NCBI GenBank assembly: GCA_965240325.2
Contig: OZ251229.1
Location: forward strand, 2,790,001 to 2,854,000
Reading direction: 5' to 3'
DNA from: Rebecca billardiae RCC1528
Taxonomy: Eukaryota > Haptophyta
DNA length: 64,000 nucleotides
Shown: positions 9,202 to 20,552 of the stretch, one piece after another
Numbering within the stretch: position 1 is the stretch's first letter
How the letters are laid out: the number at the start of each line of letters is the position of its first letter
Position numbers and translations under genes: made by a program
The notes under the pieces: model-generated
Database searches by the model: none
The model's input: only the letters and a program-made list of their open reading frames with translations
Told to the model about the DNA's origin: nothing

Positions 9202-12200
9202 TCATTCAGCCGCCGCGCCCGCCGCGCCGCCGCCCTCCGCGCCGTCGGAGCCGCCGGCGGAGAGGCCGGAGGGCTCGGCGCCGAGGCCGGCGCCGTAGTC
9301 GCCGTCCCGCGCCGCGCTGCCGTCCGCGTCCGACACGCTCGCGCCGCGCACGGGCGGCGGGCCGAGCTCGTCCTCCGCGCCCTCCTCGCCCTCCTCCTCC
9401 GCCGCCACCGACGCCTCCGCCTGCACCACCTGCAGGTTCGTCACGATCTGCCGCGGCGGCTGCGTGAGGTCTGTTTCCCCGTATGCGCTTTCCGCGAGAA
9501 GGTTGAAGAGCGCTCCCTCCAGCACCTCCTGGGCGAGCTCCTGCGCGGCCCGCGAGGGCGCGCGCGGGGGGGCGGCCGGGCGTTGAGGGCGAGGGGCCGC
9601 GGTGCGCGGCGCAGCAGAGCGAGGCAAAGCGCGCGCGCGCGCACACGGCGCGCACGCGCGGCGTCGCGCGCGCGCGGCACGCGCGGCCGCGCCGTGGCGC
9701 GCGCACGCGGCACACAGGCGGCGCAGGCGGCAGGCCGCACGCAGCGCGCGGCGGCGCGCACCTGGAACTCGTGCGTCGCCTGCAGCCGCTCCAGCCGCTC
9801 GCGCTCCGCGCGGCCGGGCCTCGCGCGCTGCAGCTCGAGCGCGTGCGCCACCGCGGGCGACAGCTCTTCAGAGGGCGCGGGCTCGGAGTAGAGCGGCGGC
9901 TGCGGGCGGGCGGGCGGGCACACGCCGGCGGGAGGCGGAGGCGGGCGGGCAGGCGGCACACGGACGCGCACGCGCTCGCGTGCGTGAGACACGGGTCGGC
10001 GCGAGGCGCACGCGCGGCGTGCCGCGCGCGCGTTCGCGGGCGGCGCAGGCGCAGGCGCAGGCGCAGGCGCGCGGCGGCACGGGCGCCCGGTCGCGCGCGC
10101 CACGGCGGCGCCGGTGCAAGGGCTGCGGTGCGGGCGCATCGGTCGCGCGCTCGCGTGCGGCGCGGGCGCCTCCTCACCTCCTCGGGCTCGGCCCACGCCC
10201 ACGGCACGGGCGCGCCCCTCAGCTGTGCGAACCATGGCACCGGCGCGGCCGGCGCGTGCGCCAGCGCCCGCCGCACCTCCGAATCCGCCACCTGCGCGGC
10301 CGCGGGGTGCGCGCGCGCGCCGGGCGCGGGCAGCGTCAGCGCGCGCTCGGGGCCGCCGCCGAGCCCGCGGCCCGCGCGCGCACCAGCGCCGTGCACAGCG
10401 TCTCGATGAGCGTCTCCGCCAGCGCTCGCTCCTCCTCCTCGCGTGCCAGCTGCTGCACGGGAGAGGCGGACCTCGAGCGCGGAGCGGGCGGCACGCTGCC
10501 GCCTCCCGCCGCCGCGGCCGCGAGCGCGGTGCTTCCGAGCTCGCGCGCGCGCAGCGGCAGTGGCGGCGAGACGGGGCGCGGGGCCGGCGCCACGTCGGCG
10601 GGGAGCGGCGCGCGCGGCGCGTGCGGCACGTGCATCATAGGCTGCGCGGCGCCGCGCGAGTCGCGCGCGCGCGGCGCGTGTCGGGTGTGGTCAGCGGTGG
10701 CGCGCGGCGACGCTGCGCGGCGTGCGCGTGCGAGCGCGCGCGGCGCGCGCGGCGCGTGCGGGCGCGCACCAGCCTGTGCGCGTGGTGCTCGAGCATGTGC
10801 GGCTGCTCGAGGGCGAGGCCGAGCACGCTCAGCCTCACCTCGCGCTCGTACACGAGCCGCGCGTCGCCGTAAGCCGACGCGACCGTCTCTGGGAACATTG
10901 CTGACGCGCCGCCTTGGGAAATGGCGGAGGTGCCTCTGGTGAGCTCGAGCACGCCGCCGCCGCCGGCGGTGCGCGCGGTGGCGCGCGAGCGCGCGCCGGC
11001 CGAGCCGCCGCCCGAGGAGCAGGCGGACGCTGTCGCGCCGGGCGCCGAGTGCGCCACCGTCGAGATAGCGCGCGGCACCGCCTCGCCGTACGCGGCCTTG
11101 GGTGGGCGCATGCGCGGCGGCGCGCGCGGGCCGCCCGGCTGCGCCACCTGCGGCCGCCACGCGTACACGGTCGTGCGCCGCCCGCCCTTGGTGCGGACGG
11201 AGAACGCCAGCGACGCCGCGAGCGAGCGGTGCGTGTTGATCGTGAAGCCCGTCATGCCAGAGCGCACCGTCATGCCGTCCGCCCCGCCGCCGCCCGCCGC
11301 GCGCGAGCCGCCCATTCGCGAGAGCGGCGAGCTCGGCTCTGGCGCGTCCGTCGCGCGCAGGATCAGCGTCCCCTCGAGCGAGCACGGCCGCGTGCGCGCG
11401 CTCACGCGCAGCCGGCACAGCACCGCCTCGCCCGGCGGCACGCGTCCGTGCTCGGGTTCGATCGACGCGAGCTCCGCGACGTCCGCATGCGCGTGCCGCC
11501 ACTCAAAGACGAACGGCACGTCGCTCTCGTTGCGCACGAACAGGGCGCGCGTCACCACCGCGCCGAGCGGGATGATCCCGACGTCGATCACGTCGGCGGA
11601 GAGGTACGCATGCTGCGAGGGCGGGCGCACCAGCTGGTGAGGCGGCAGCACGGCGCGCGCGAACGAGGCCACCTCGCCAGAAACGCGAGCCTCCGCCGCC
11701 GGGTGATACCCGCGAGCGGAGAGGACAAGGTTGGCGGGCTCGGGCTCGGGCTCGGGCGGCGGCGCGGCGCGCGCCGCGGCCGCGGCGCGCGCCGCCGCCT
11801 TCCCCGAGCCCGCGGCGGAGGTGAGGCGGGAGACGGAGGGCGGCGCGGCGCCGGCCGGTGGCACGTCGTACAGGGCGATGCCGCCGTCGCGCGTCGCCGG
11901 CGTCCCTGTCGACAGCCCGCCGCGTGAGCCTGAGCGTGAGCGCGCCGAGCGCATGCTCGCGCCGAGCCCGGCGAACGGCGCGCCGATGCCGAGCGCGCCC
12001 GGCGGCGGCGGCTCGATCGGGTCGGGGACGGGCGCGAGGGCGATCGGCAGGTTGAGCGTGTACACGCGCGCCTCGAGCGGGTGGAAGCGCACGCGCAGCA
12101 GCGCGCGCTCGCCAGGCTCCACCCGGCCGGTCGGGTTCTCGACGGAGAAGACGGGGAAGCCGTACGAGGCCTCGCTGAGCGCGTCCGCCTCCGCCGTGTC

Positions 12201-15200
12201 CACCGAGTAGAGCAGCGGCACGTCGCAGTGGTTGGGCAACGCGACCGTCTGCACCGGCGCCTCGGCGAGGCCGACGGGCACGGCCTCGAGCGGGTGCGTC
12301 GCGTGAGGCAGGAACAGCACCCGCTCGGCGTGCCGCAGCGTGCGGCCCACGAGGCGCAGCACGAGCTGCTTCCCGAGCGCGATCGTGAGAAGGACGGGGA
12401 GCTCGTACGTCGCGTCGGGGCGCACGTGGTTCATCGTGAACTCGATGCGCACCGCCTCGCCCACGCCGAGCGTGCCCGAGCGCGGGTACACGGTGAAGAT
12501 CCGATCGTCGACAATCATGTGCTGCTTGAGCTCTGCCGGTGTGGCCTCCCCCTTGTCAGCCCAGTGCTCGACCTCGAGCTCCATCTCCGTGGGGTACTTG
12601 AAGGCGAACTCGACGGGGAGCCCGCCGCCGTTGGACAGGTGCACGTGCGTGACCGACGGCTCCGCGCCCACGGGCCTCGGCTCGAAGAGCACCTCGAACG
12701 TCTTGAGCATCGCGGCGAGCGAGCCGACGTCGCCCGCGGAGACGAGCCCGGTCGCCGAGTTGAGCTGATGCTCCACGTCGCTCAGCTCGTCGCGCAGCTC
12801 GCGGTTGAGCTCCTGCAGGTGCCAGAGGCGCGCGAGCTCGAGCTGGTCGATGCCCGCCGAGCGCACGTCTGCGAACTGCAGGATCGGATAGTCCCCGCGG
12901 CCCGAGACCTCGCACAGCTTGGCGCGGCGCGGCGGCGGCGGCGCCGGCGGCTGCTGCCCGACGAAGCCGAGCGCGGACGGCGCCAGGCTCCGCGCATGCT
13001 CCATCGCCGAGCGGTCCAGCGTCGCCATCGACGGCGCGCGCGAGCTCACCTTCGCGACGGTGCTCGAGAACGCCTCGTCGCCGCCCGTCTGCCCGAGCGG
13101 CGGCCGCTGCTCGTACGTCACCCAGCATGAGTACCGCAGGTCGCCTCGCCGCTGCGGCATCATGCGCAGGCGCACGCGCTTGACGGTGCGCGCGGCGAGC
13201 ACGCCAGACGGCTCGTCGCAGTGCAGCGAGCGCGCCGCCTCGGCGTACGGCGGCGCGTGCGCGGTGGACGCGAGCGTGAGCGCCGTGCCCGCGCCCGCGC
13301 CCGCGCCGCCCGCGCCCGCGCCCGCGCCGCCCTCCGCCGGCGGCCGCTCGACGACAAAATCCAGCTCAAAGTGAACCGCCACGTCAGACGAGTTCTTAAG
13401 CAGAAGCAGCTGCTCGGACGTGTCGCCGACGAGGATCGTCTTGAAGTCGACGAGCGCGGGCAGCGCGCTGAGCGCGCCCTCGTCGCCGCGCCCGCGCACG
13501 CCCAGGATCGTCTTCTCCACCGAGCGGCGCGAGCCGTCGTGCGCCTCGCCCGCCGCGGACACGTACAGCGGCACGGCGAGAGTATAGTCCTTCACCCGCT
13601 GCGGCGCAAACGTCCAGGCGAGCGTCGCGCTCCCGCCGCCCTCGATCTCGCCCGCCGGCTGGTCGACGTCGAGCACGCCGCTCGCGGCCTCGGGCACGTC
13701 GAAGGCGTACACGAGCGGGATGCGCGAGGTGTTGGTGAGCGTGTGCGTCGCGACCGAGGACACGCCCACGGCGGTCGGGCGGAAGTAGAGCATGCCGTCG
13801 TTTGACAGCTTCACCGAGGGCGTCATTCCTTGCCCGTGCACGGGGAGCGTGACCGTCGTCGCCTCCGAGCCGTTGAGCACGCAGCGCAGCACGCGGCGCA
13901 CGCTGGCCTCGGACGGCGGCGCGAAGCGCACGGCGACGAGCGCGCTCTCGCCGCGCTGCAGCACGCCCGCGCTCGGCCGGACCGAGAACACACCCGAGCG
14001 ATCCGGACTGAACGCAAACGCCAGCGGCGTGTCGCCCGTGTTGCTCAGCGACGTGGTCAGGTGCGCAGCGTCGCCCACGTGCGTCGCCGGGAACGTGAGC
14101 GAGCGCGCGCCGAACGACGCCTTGGGCACGAAGCCCGGCCCGCCGTGCTCGAACGAGTGGCCGGTCGCGAGCAGCGGCAGCGCCCACGGCGGCGTGAAGT
14201 TCGCCTCGGACACGAGGCGGAACGTGCGCATCGACTTGAACGCGGCAAAGCACTCGAGCGTCTGCGCGTAGTAGCACGCCTCCGCCGGCGGCGTGAACGT
14301 GACGAGCACGGACGCGGACGCGCGCGGCGGCACGTCCACCACGGGCGGCTCGACGCGGAACACCGGGCGGTCGTTCGGCGCGCCCGGCCGGTCCGAGCCG
14401 ATGTGGTACTTGCGCGGCACGGCCCACGTGCACTGCACGCGCGAGTCGGTGCCGTTGAAGATGCGCACGCGCTGCGGCGCGCCCGACGTGCCGCGCGCGA
14501 CCGCGCCGTAGTCGACGTGGCCCAGCTCGAGCCGCACGGGCGGCTCGTCGACGGGCGACGCGCCGAAGATGGCGGCGAACACCGCCACCTCGGCGTGCTG
14601 CGCGGAGAGGTCGGCGAACGGCTCGAGTGCGTCGGCGAGCTCGCCGCGCCGCTCGTCCAGCTCGTCCATGCCGACACCTTTCCAGCCCGCGAGCACGCGC
14701 CGCCGCCAGTTGTCCACGTGGCGCTGCTTGATCGGCATCGGCCGGCGCTTGTCCGACGACTTGGTGTCGCCGTACCCCGAGCCCAGCAGGTCGACGAACT
14801 GCGCGCCCTGGTGCTCGAACAGGATGTACACGCGCCGGTAGTAGTTGACCGGCTCGTCCGGGCAGAAAGCAAACGTGACGCTTACAGACGAGCGGAAGGG
14901 GATGACGCCCTCGTTCTGGTCCGGGCCGAACGCGCCGTTCGGGTCGGCGAGCACGGCGAAGCGCACGGGGAGCGGCGAGCCGTTGTGCAGCGAGAGCACG
15001 CGCCGCACCGTGCGCCGCGGCAGCACGAGCTCGACGTCGCCAAAGTCGAGCGAGTGCGTCGAGAGAGACATGCTCGGGCCGAGCGCGTCGCCGCGCACCG
15101 TCATGCGCAGCGACATGCCCGCGGGCGTGCGGATCGTGTAGTGCTCCTCCGAGTGCGTGCCGGTCGCGCGCGGCTTGTACGTCACCTGCGCGCGCGAGCG

Positions 15201-16557
15201 AGAGCGGGCGGCGGCGGCGGCGGCGCGCGCGCGCGGCGGGCGGCGGTGCCGAGCGGGTGAGCGGACGTGAGCGGCTGTTGCTTCGCGCTGGGCGCGGCGC
15301 GCCGGGGCGTGCCCGCGCCGTGGCGTGCCCGCTCCAGAGCGTGCCGCACCGGCGCGTGCCCACACCACGCGTGCCCACTCCGCACGTGCCCACTCCGCAC
15401 GTGCCCACACCGCGCGTGCCCGCGCCGCACCGTGATGATCTTGACGCCGTCGGACGGCACCGCTCCGCTCGTGGGCGCGAAGGTGAAGACTGGCTGGCGG
15501 TCGCTCTCCTCGCGCGAGATCTCGAAGGACGCGTGGACGAGCGAGGGGTTGCGCAGGCGGAACGACTTGGTCGCCGTCGTCGACGTGAGCACCGCGCCGA
15601 ACTCGATCTCCGTCGAGAGCACGTCCAGGTGCGGCAGCTTGCCGATCCCTCCGACCCGCAGCGGGTAGCGCAGGTGCGTGAGCGCGCCGTGCGAGTCGTA
15701 CTGCGCGCACGTGAAGTGCGCGACGCTCGCGGTCGCCTCGGTGGGCGCGAAGGTGATCTTGATCGGCGCGGACGAGTACGGCGCGATGTGCCCCTGCAGC
15801 GGCGCGATCGTGAACGGCGGGATCGACTCCCACTTAAAGCCGGCCGGCAGCTCGCCTAGGTTGCGTATCGTGAACGTGCGCGTCGTCGACTCGTTGACCG
15901 GCCAGAAGCCAAAGTCGAGGTGCGCGGGCACGTGGAGCTCGGTGGAGGGGACCGTCGCCTTGATCGGGATGAACATGCTCCCCTTCGGCGTGAGCAGCTC
16001 GATGTGGTCGTCGTACGGCGCCTTGGTGATCGGGCGGAACGAGACCTCGAGCACCTTGCTCATGCCCGACGACAGCTTGAACCACTCGGGGAAGCCCATC
16101 GAGAAGTACTTGGTCTCGGGCAGGCGGTACCGCAGCTTCTGCACCTCGCCCGAGAGGTTCTTGATCACGAGGCGCTTCGTGTACTCGCCGCCCGGCTCGC
16201 TGCGGCGCGCGCGCGGCGCGCGGCGAGCGGCGCGGCGCGCGTGGCGGCCGATCGCGTCGGCGCGCGGATGTGCCGCGCGCGCGGCGGCGCGCGGCCCTGG
16301 CGTCCGCGCGCTTGCCCTCCGACCAGCCCATCCCTCCCACGCCGCCCCATCCATCGCTCGCTCGCTCGCTCGCTCTGCGCGCGGCGCCGCACGCACCAGT
16401 CGTGCCAGAGGAGCGACTCCACGCCCACGTCGAGCTTGAACTTGCGGATGCGCTCCTCGCGCGTGAGGAAGACGACGGGCTCGCGCACCTCGTCCGGGAG
16501 GACGGTGCGCTGCATGGTCGAGCGCGTGTCCGCGGCATCGCCGCCCGCCACGCCCAT
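9202..16557 (-). CDS. CFAP65: Cilia- and flagella-associated protein 65 (ASH/MSP-domain protein)
   Basis: Seven exons, read on minus: 16557-16397, 16199-15431, 15185-10770, 10641-10384, 10291-10178, 9899-9762, 9540-9202. They join in frame into about 2064 residues. The start (LDVGVESLLWHDC then EPGGEYTKRLVIKNLSGEV, joined by intron 1) matches the CFAP65 N-terminus, and a series of ASH/MSP-like immunoglobulin folds follows (for example LDFGFWPVNESTTRTFTIRN and SLDFGDVELVLPRRTVRRVL). In other flagellates CFAP65 belongs to the central-pair and sperm-tail machinery. A short coiled coil follows the region near 12800, and the C-terminal exons hold ELAQEVLEGALFNLLAES, then a disordered acidic tail. 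Introns are 197, 245, 128, 92, 278 and 221 bp, five of six starting GTGCG. The size is close to animal CFAP65 (about 1900 residues). The start ATG at 16557 is the first in frame; a second is at 16515. Confidence 0.9.
15340..15430. repeat. 15-bp minisatellite inside CFAP65 intron 2
   Basis: About five imperfect units of GCGTGCCCACWCCGC lie in the half of the intron next to the 5' splice site (donor at 15430 on the minus strand). The units differ at two or three positions. They contain no stop in the gene's frame, so the array reads as a repetitive GHARC-like peptide if the intron is kept. Confidence 0.75.
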
Positions 16558-16790
16558 CGCCGACGCGCGCGCGGCAGGCGCAGCCAGCTGTGCTGCCACT
16601 TGCTGCTTGCACGGCAACTGCAAACGTAACAATGGCGGCCACACCCAACGCGTCCTTGGAATAACGGTGAGTCCGGACGTCGTGTGGCCGGTGAGTCCGG
16701 CCTGCCGTCGACGCAGCGGTGACGAAGCGCAGCCTGGCGACCTGAGCGATTCGCGGCCGCCAGGGACAGTCGTCGGCCCGCGAGGACAGC
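16558..16790. promoter_or_regulatory. Shared promoter interval of CFAP65 and DLST
   Basis: Only 233 bp separate the two divergent ATG codons. The interval drops in GC relative to both exons (for example around 16610-16700) and contains no TATA-like box. A bidirectional promoter is inferred from spacing alone. Confidence 0.5.
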
Positions 16791-17535
16791 ATGCTGGCGA
16801 TTGCAGGCCGGCTGGCGCGCGGTGCGGCGCGGCGCCGGCGCGAGCGAGAGCGCTCGACGCGCGGGTCGGCGCTCCAGACGTGTGGCATTCGGCCTGGGGC
16901 CGCTCACGCTCGCGCGCTCCGGCCCACGCGCGCGCGCGCGCAGGCCCGGCGCTGCGAGCGCTCCAGCCAGCGTGCGCGAATGGCGTGGCGCGCATGCTGG
17001 CGCCCGTGCACTGGTGCGCACCGCGCGCGAGCGTACGCCCCCGGCCCGCGCATCGAGCCTCGCGCGCCCCGCGTCCCGACCGCCGCTGCCGCCGCGCGGC
17101 CGTCCGCATCGCGCGCGCTCGCGCCGCGCGCGCAGCCGGCTGCTGAGCACCAAGTTTCCCGTGCCGAGCATGGGCGACTCGATCTCGGAGGGCACGATCG
17201 TCGAGATCTCTAAGAGTGCGCGCGCGGCGCCCACCGCGCGCCGGCGTGGCCCGCGCCGGCCGACGCCGACGCCGGCTCACGCGCCGCGCGCATCCCGCCG
17301 GCCGCGCGCCGCGCGCGCCGCGCGGCTCGGCTCGCGCGCGCGCAGAGGTGGGCGAGCACGCGGGCACGGAGGAGGTTGTGGCGTCGATCGAGACGGACAA
17401 GGTGACGATCGAGGTGCGCACCACCGAGGCCGGCACCATCGCCGAGTGGTTCGCCGCCGAGGGCGACACGGTCGTCGTCGGCGCCCATCTCTACGCAATG
17501 AACGTGGGCGAGGGACAGCCCGCCGCCGCGCCCGC

Positions 17536-17574
<39 letters not shown>

Positions 17575-18552
17575 GTCGGAGGGCGCGAAGGAGGCGGCGC
17601 CAGCGCCGGAGGCGAAGGCGGAGGCGAAGGCGCCGCCGCCCAAGCCCGCGCCCGCCGCCAAGCCCGCCGAGCCCGCGCCCGCCGCCGCCGCCGGCTCGTC
17701 GGGCGCGGAGCCCGCAGGCGCGCGCGCGGAGCGGCGCGTTCCTATGAGCCGCATGCGGCAGCGGATTGCGGAGAGGCTCAAGTCTGCGCAGGACACGTGC
17801 GCGCTGCTCACGACGTTCAACGAGGTGGACATGTCGACGCTGATGGCGCTGCGCACGAAGCACAAGGACGCCTTCGAGAAGGCGCACGGCGTCAAGCTCG
17901 GCTTCATGTCGTGCTTCGTCAAGGCGGCGTGCGTCGCACTCACAGAGCAGCCGGCGGTCAACGCCGTTATCGACGGCACGGACATCATCTACCGCGACTA
18001 CATCGACATCTCGGTGGCGGTGTCCTCGCCGAAGGGGCTGGTCGTGCCCGTGCTGCGCAATTGCCAGGACCTCTCCTTCGCCGGCGTCGAGGCCGAGATC
18101 GGGCGGCTGGGCAAGATGGTGCGTGCCGCCGCCGGCGCGCGCGCGGCCAGGCGCGAGGTCCACGCGCGCGCGCGCGCACCGTGCCGCGCGCCACCGCGGC
18201 CGCTCACGCGCGCGCGCGGCCCGCGCCGCGGCCGCGTGCGCGCGCGCAGGCGCAGAAGGGGCAGCTCGCGATCGAGGACATGGTGGGCGGCACGTTCACC
18301 ATCACCAACGGCGGCGTCTTCGGCTCGCTCATGTCGACGCCGATCGTGAACGTGCCGCAGTCGGCGGTGCTCGGCATGCACGGCATCCAGCAGCGGCCGG
18401 TGGCCGTGGACGGGCAGGTGGTGATCAGGCCGATGATGTACATCGCGCTGACGTACGACCACCGGCTGATCGACGGGCGGGAGGCGGTGACCAGCCTCAA
18501 GCGCATCAAGGAGCTGGTCGAGGACCCGCACCGCTTCCTGCTCGAGGTCTGA
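16791..18552 (+). CDS. DLST: Dihydrolipoyllysine succinyltransferase, E2 of 2-oxoglutarate dehydrogenase
   Basis: Exons 16791-16821, 16944-17013, 17136-17215, 17346-18118 and 18250-18552 join in frame into 418 residues. The first three exons are tiny and build an Arg/Ala-rich mitochondrial transit peptide ending [13 protein letters not shown]. The lipoyl domain follows, with the lipoyl lysine at residue 79 in [11 protein letters not shown] Gly/Ala/Pro linker (about 112-190) replaces the E3-binding domain, as in eukaryotic DLST. The catalytic domain starts near [12 protein letters not shown] and ends with DHRLIDG (His389, Asp393), the acyltransferase site. The enzyme transfers succinyl groups to CoA in the TCA cycle. 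Introns are 122, 122, 130 and 131 bp, all starting GTGCG. The last acceptor could also be 6 bp further on (after 18255), dropping two residues. Divergent neighbour: CFAP65. Confidence 0.95.
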
Positions 18553-20552
18553 GAGCGCGCCCAACGCGCGCGCCGTCGCACGCGCTGCGAACCGGCGGCG
18601 GCGCCCAGGTGCGTGCAGCCGCCAGCCAGGGCTGCCAGCGCGGGCGTGGCCGAGGCAGCGCCCCGCGCGCGCCGCCGCCTGGCGCGCGCGTTGCGGGCAC
18701 GGGCCGTGGCCGTGTGGAGTGCCACCGGGCCAATGTGCGCGTGGCTCGTGCGGTACCGTTTCGATAGTATAGTATCATACGTCCTGGAAACCCAGGAGAA
18801 CCGAAACGGGCACGACTTCACGCTGGGGTCGGGGACCAGCCCGTCGCAGGCCTTTTTTTGACGCCCCACTTTGTCGTAGCCGGGTCACATAAGCGGAATT
18901 CACGTACAGTACCCACTTACGCGCTCGATAGGACAAAAGCCGCTCGTCGTTCGATCAAAAACCGCTCGTCGTTCGGCGCTTTGCGTGCTCACATTCACGC
19001 GAATCGCATCGGCCCATCATTCGTCGTGTCGCGAGTTCACACTTCACATTCACACGAACCGTCACTTTCTCGCTGGACATTTCACGAGCGAAAGGGCGCG
19101 CTGATAGTGGCACGCGGGTATCATCTTGCATTGGACTACGAGCATCGGAGCAACCTCGCGCGGCCTCGCGTCGACGACGTCCCGCGAAGGACGACGCGGA
19201 CGGAGCCCACACCATTCCGAGGGTCGCCCTTGCGATTGACGTCTCGTTCGGTGCCGCGACGAGCGGCTCGCGTGCGGCGCCAAGCGAGCGACGCGGGGCG
19301 CGCGGCGGGCGCACGCGCGAGGCTGCCCACCACGCGCACGCGCGCGAACCCGCCGGCTCGGGCAACACGCGCCGCCTCAGCTCGAGCACGAGCGCGAGGC
19401 GTGGTGCCGGCTCGCCGTGGCGGCGGAGGGCTCGACCTGCACTGCGTGCGACGAGCGGCTCGCCTGCGGTGCCAGCGGATGAAGCGGCAAGCCCGGCGGG
19501 CGCATACGCGCGGGTCCCCCCTCCACGCGCGAGCGCGCGATTGCGTGTTCCACGAGCTGCAGCAGGCGGCCGCGGGCTGGTCGGCGGCCGACGAGGTCGG
19601 CGGAGTGCCGCCCGGCCCGCGTTCTCGCTTGGGCGCGGGCCACACTCTCACTCACAGCGCGGGGCGTGGTGCTGCAGACGGGCCGGTCATTGCAGCGCGC
19701 ACTCCGTGGTCAGACATGCACACGCGCGCGCGTCGTCAGCCCCGCCGCTGCGCCCCTGTGGCGCCCTTGGCAGCGTCGGAATTCCGAGCTCGAGCCACCG
19801 GCCGCGAGCCATCTCATGCGTTTCAGAAACAGGTTTCCAGCCCAAGTTGACGCGCAGCGCCAACCTATATACTGCTGTTGTCATATACCAGGTTAGTCGT
19901 CCGCCTGCCGCTCGGGGAACGTCCGCGGAGTAACGGTTTCACGGCCCTATTATAAATGGTGGCGGTTTGGGGCCACGGCTCGGTGGTTGGAAACCGGTGC
20001 GAGCGAGCTCGGGCGACAGGCGGCGGACAGGGCCACTGGCGCCCCTCGAGGTGCGCACGCACCAGCAATTCGCGACGCGGTAGTCGCGGCTCACGCCGGC
20101 TCGCGCTCGTTGGCAGCACTGCGAGTGCGAAGCCGGACGCGACCGGTCGCACGCGGTGGCGGCACAACTTTTACCCGGTGCCGATTCATGCGCATGCGCC
20201 TTCGTCGTCTGAGCCTGAATGCCGGAGGCCACTGCCCGGACCAAACCACTTAACCACGGCCCTTGCCGCCCACCGGCAGCACCACAGCCCGCCGGCCAGC
20301 CCGGCGGGCGACACTTGTCACTGCGTCTGCGGTCATTGACTGTGACGGGCCTGCCGGAACTCCGAAGGCGCCGATCTGAGAGTACTATAGACTAGTCGGG
20401 GACCGGCCGAGCAGTTGTGAGTTGACGCGCCAAGCAGTTCTGGCCGGACAGTGACACGGGACAGGCCGGAGCCGAAGCGCCGGGAGGCTAGACGCCGCTA
20501 CTCAGGCCATTTACGACCCCCATTACAATCAGGTCGTTGCGCGCCACGCACG
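18553..20552. other. Gap between DLST and the F-box gene
   Basis: No convincing gene. A frame runs 18858-19850 but its composition is not coding-like. Two related segments near 19256-19320 and 19447-19510 share CGACGAGCGGCTCGC; in one frame the second reads STCTACDERLACGASG with coding-like third positions, so a decayed Cys-rich gene is possible. Near 18754-18820 an inverted pair CCGTTTCG/CGAAACGG encloses a small hairpin CCTGG-AAAC-CCAGG, 200 bp past the DLST stop. 19850-20450 is featureless apart from short inverted words. Confidence 0.4.

Noticed and set aside
10635-16100. Several plus-strand frames of 150-480 codons opposite CFAP65
   Set aside because: They are Arg/Ala/His-rich shadows with low-complexity composition caused by the G/C third positions of CFAP65.
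18858-19850. Plus-strand frame of 330 codons
   Set aside because: No third-position bias, no motif and a repeat inside; treated as chance.
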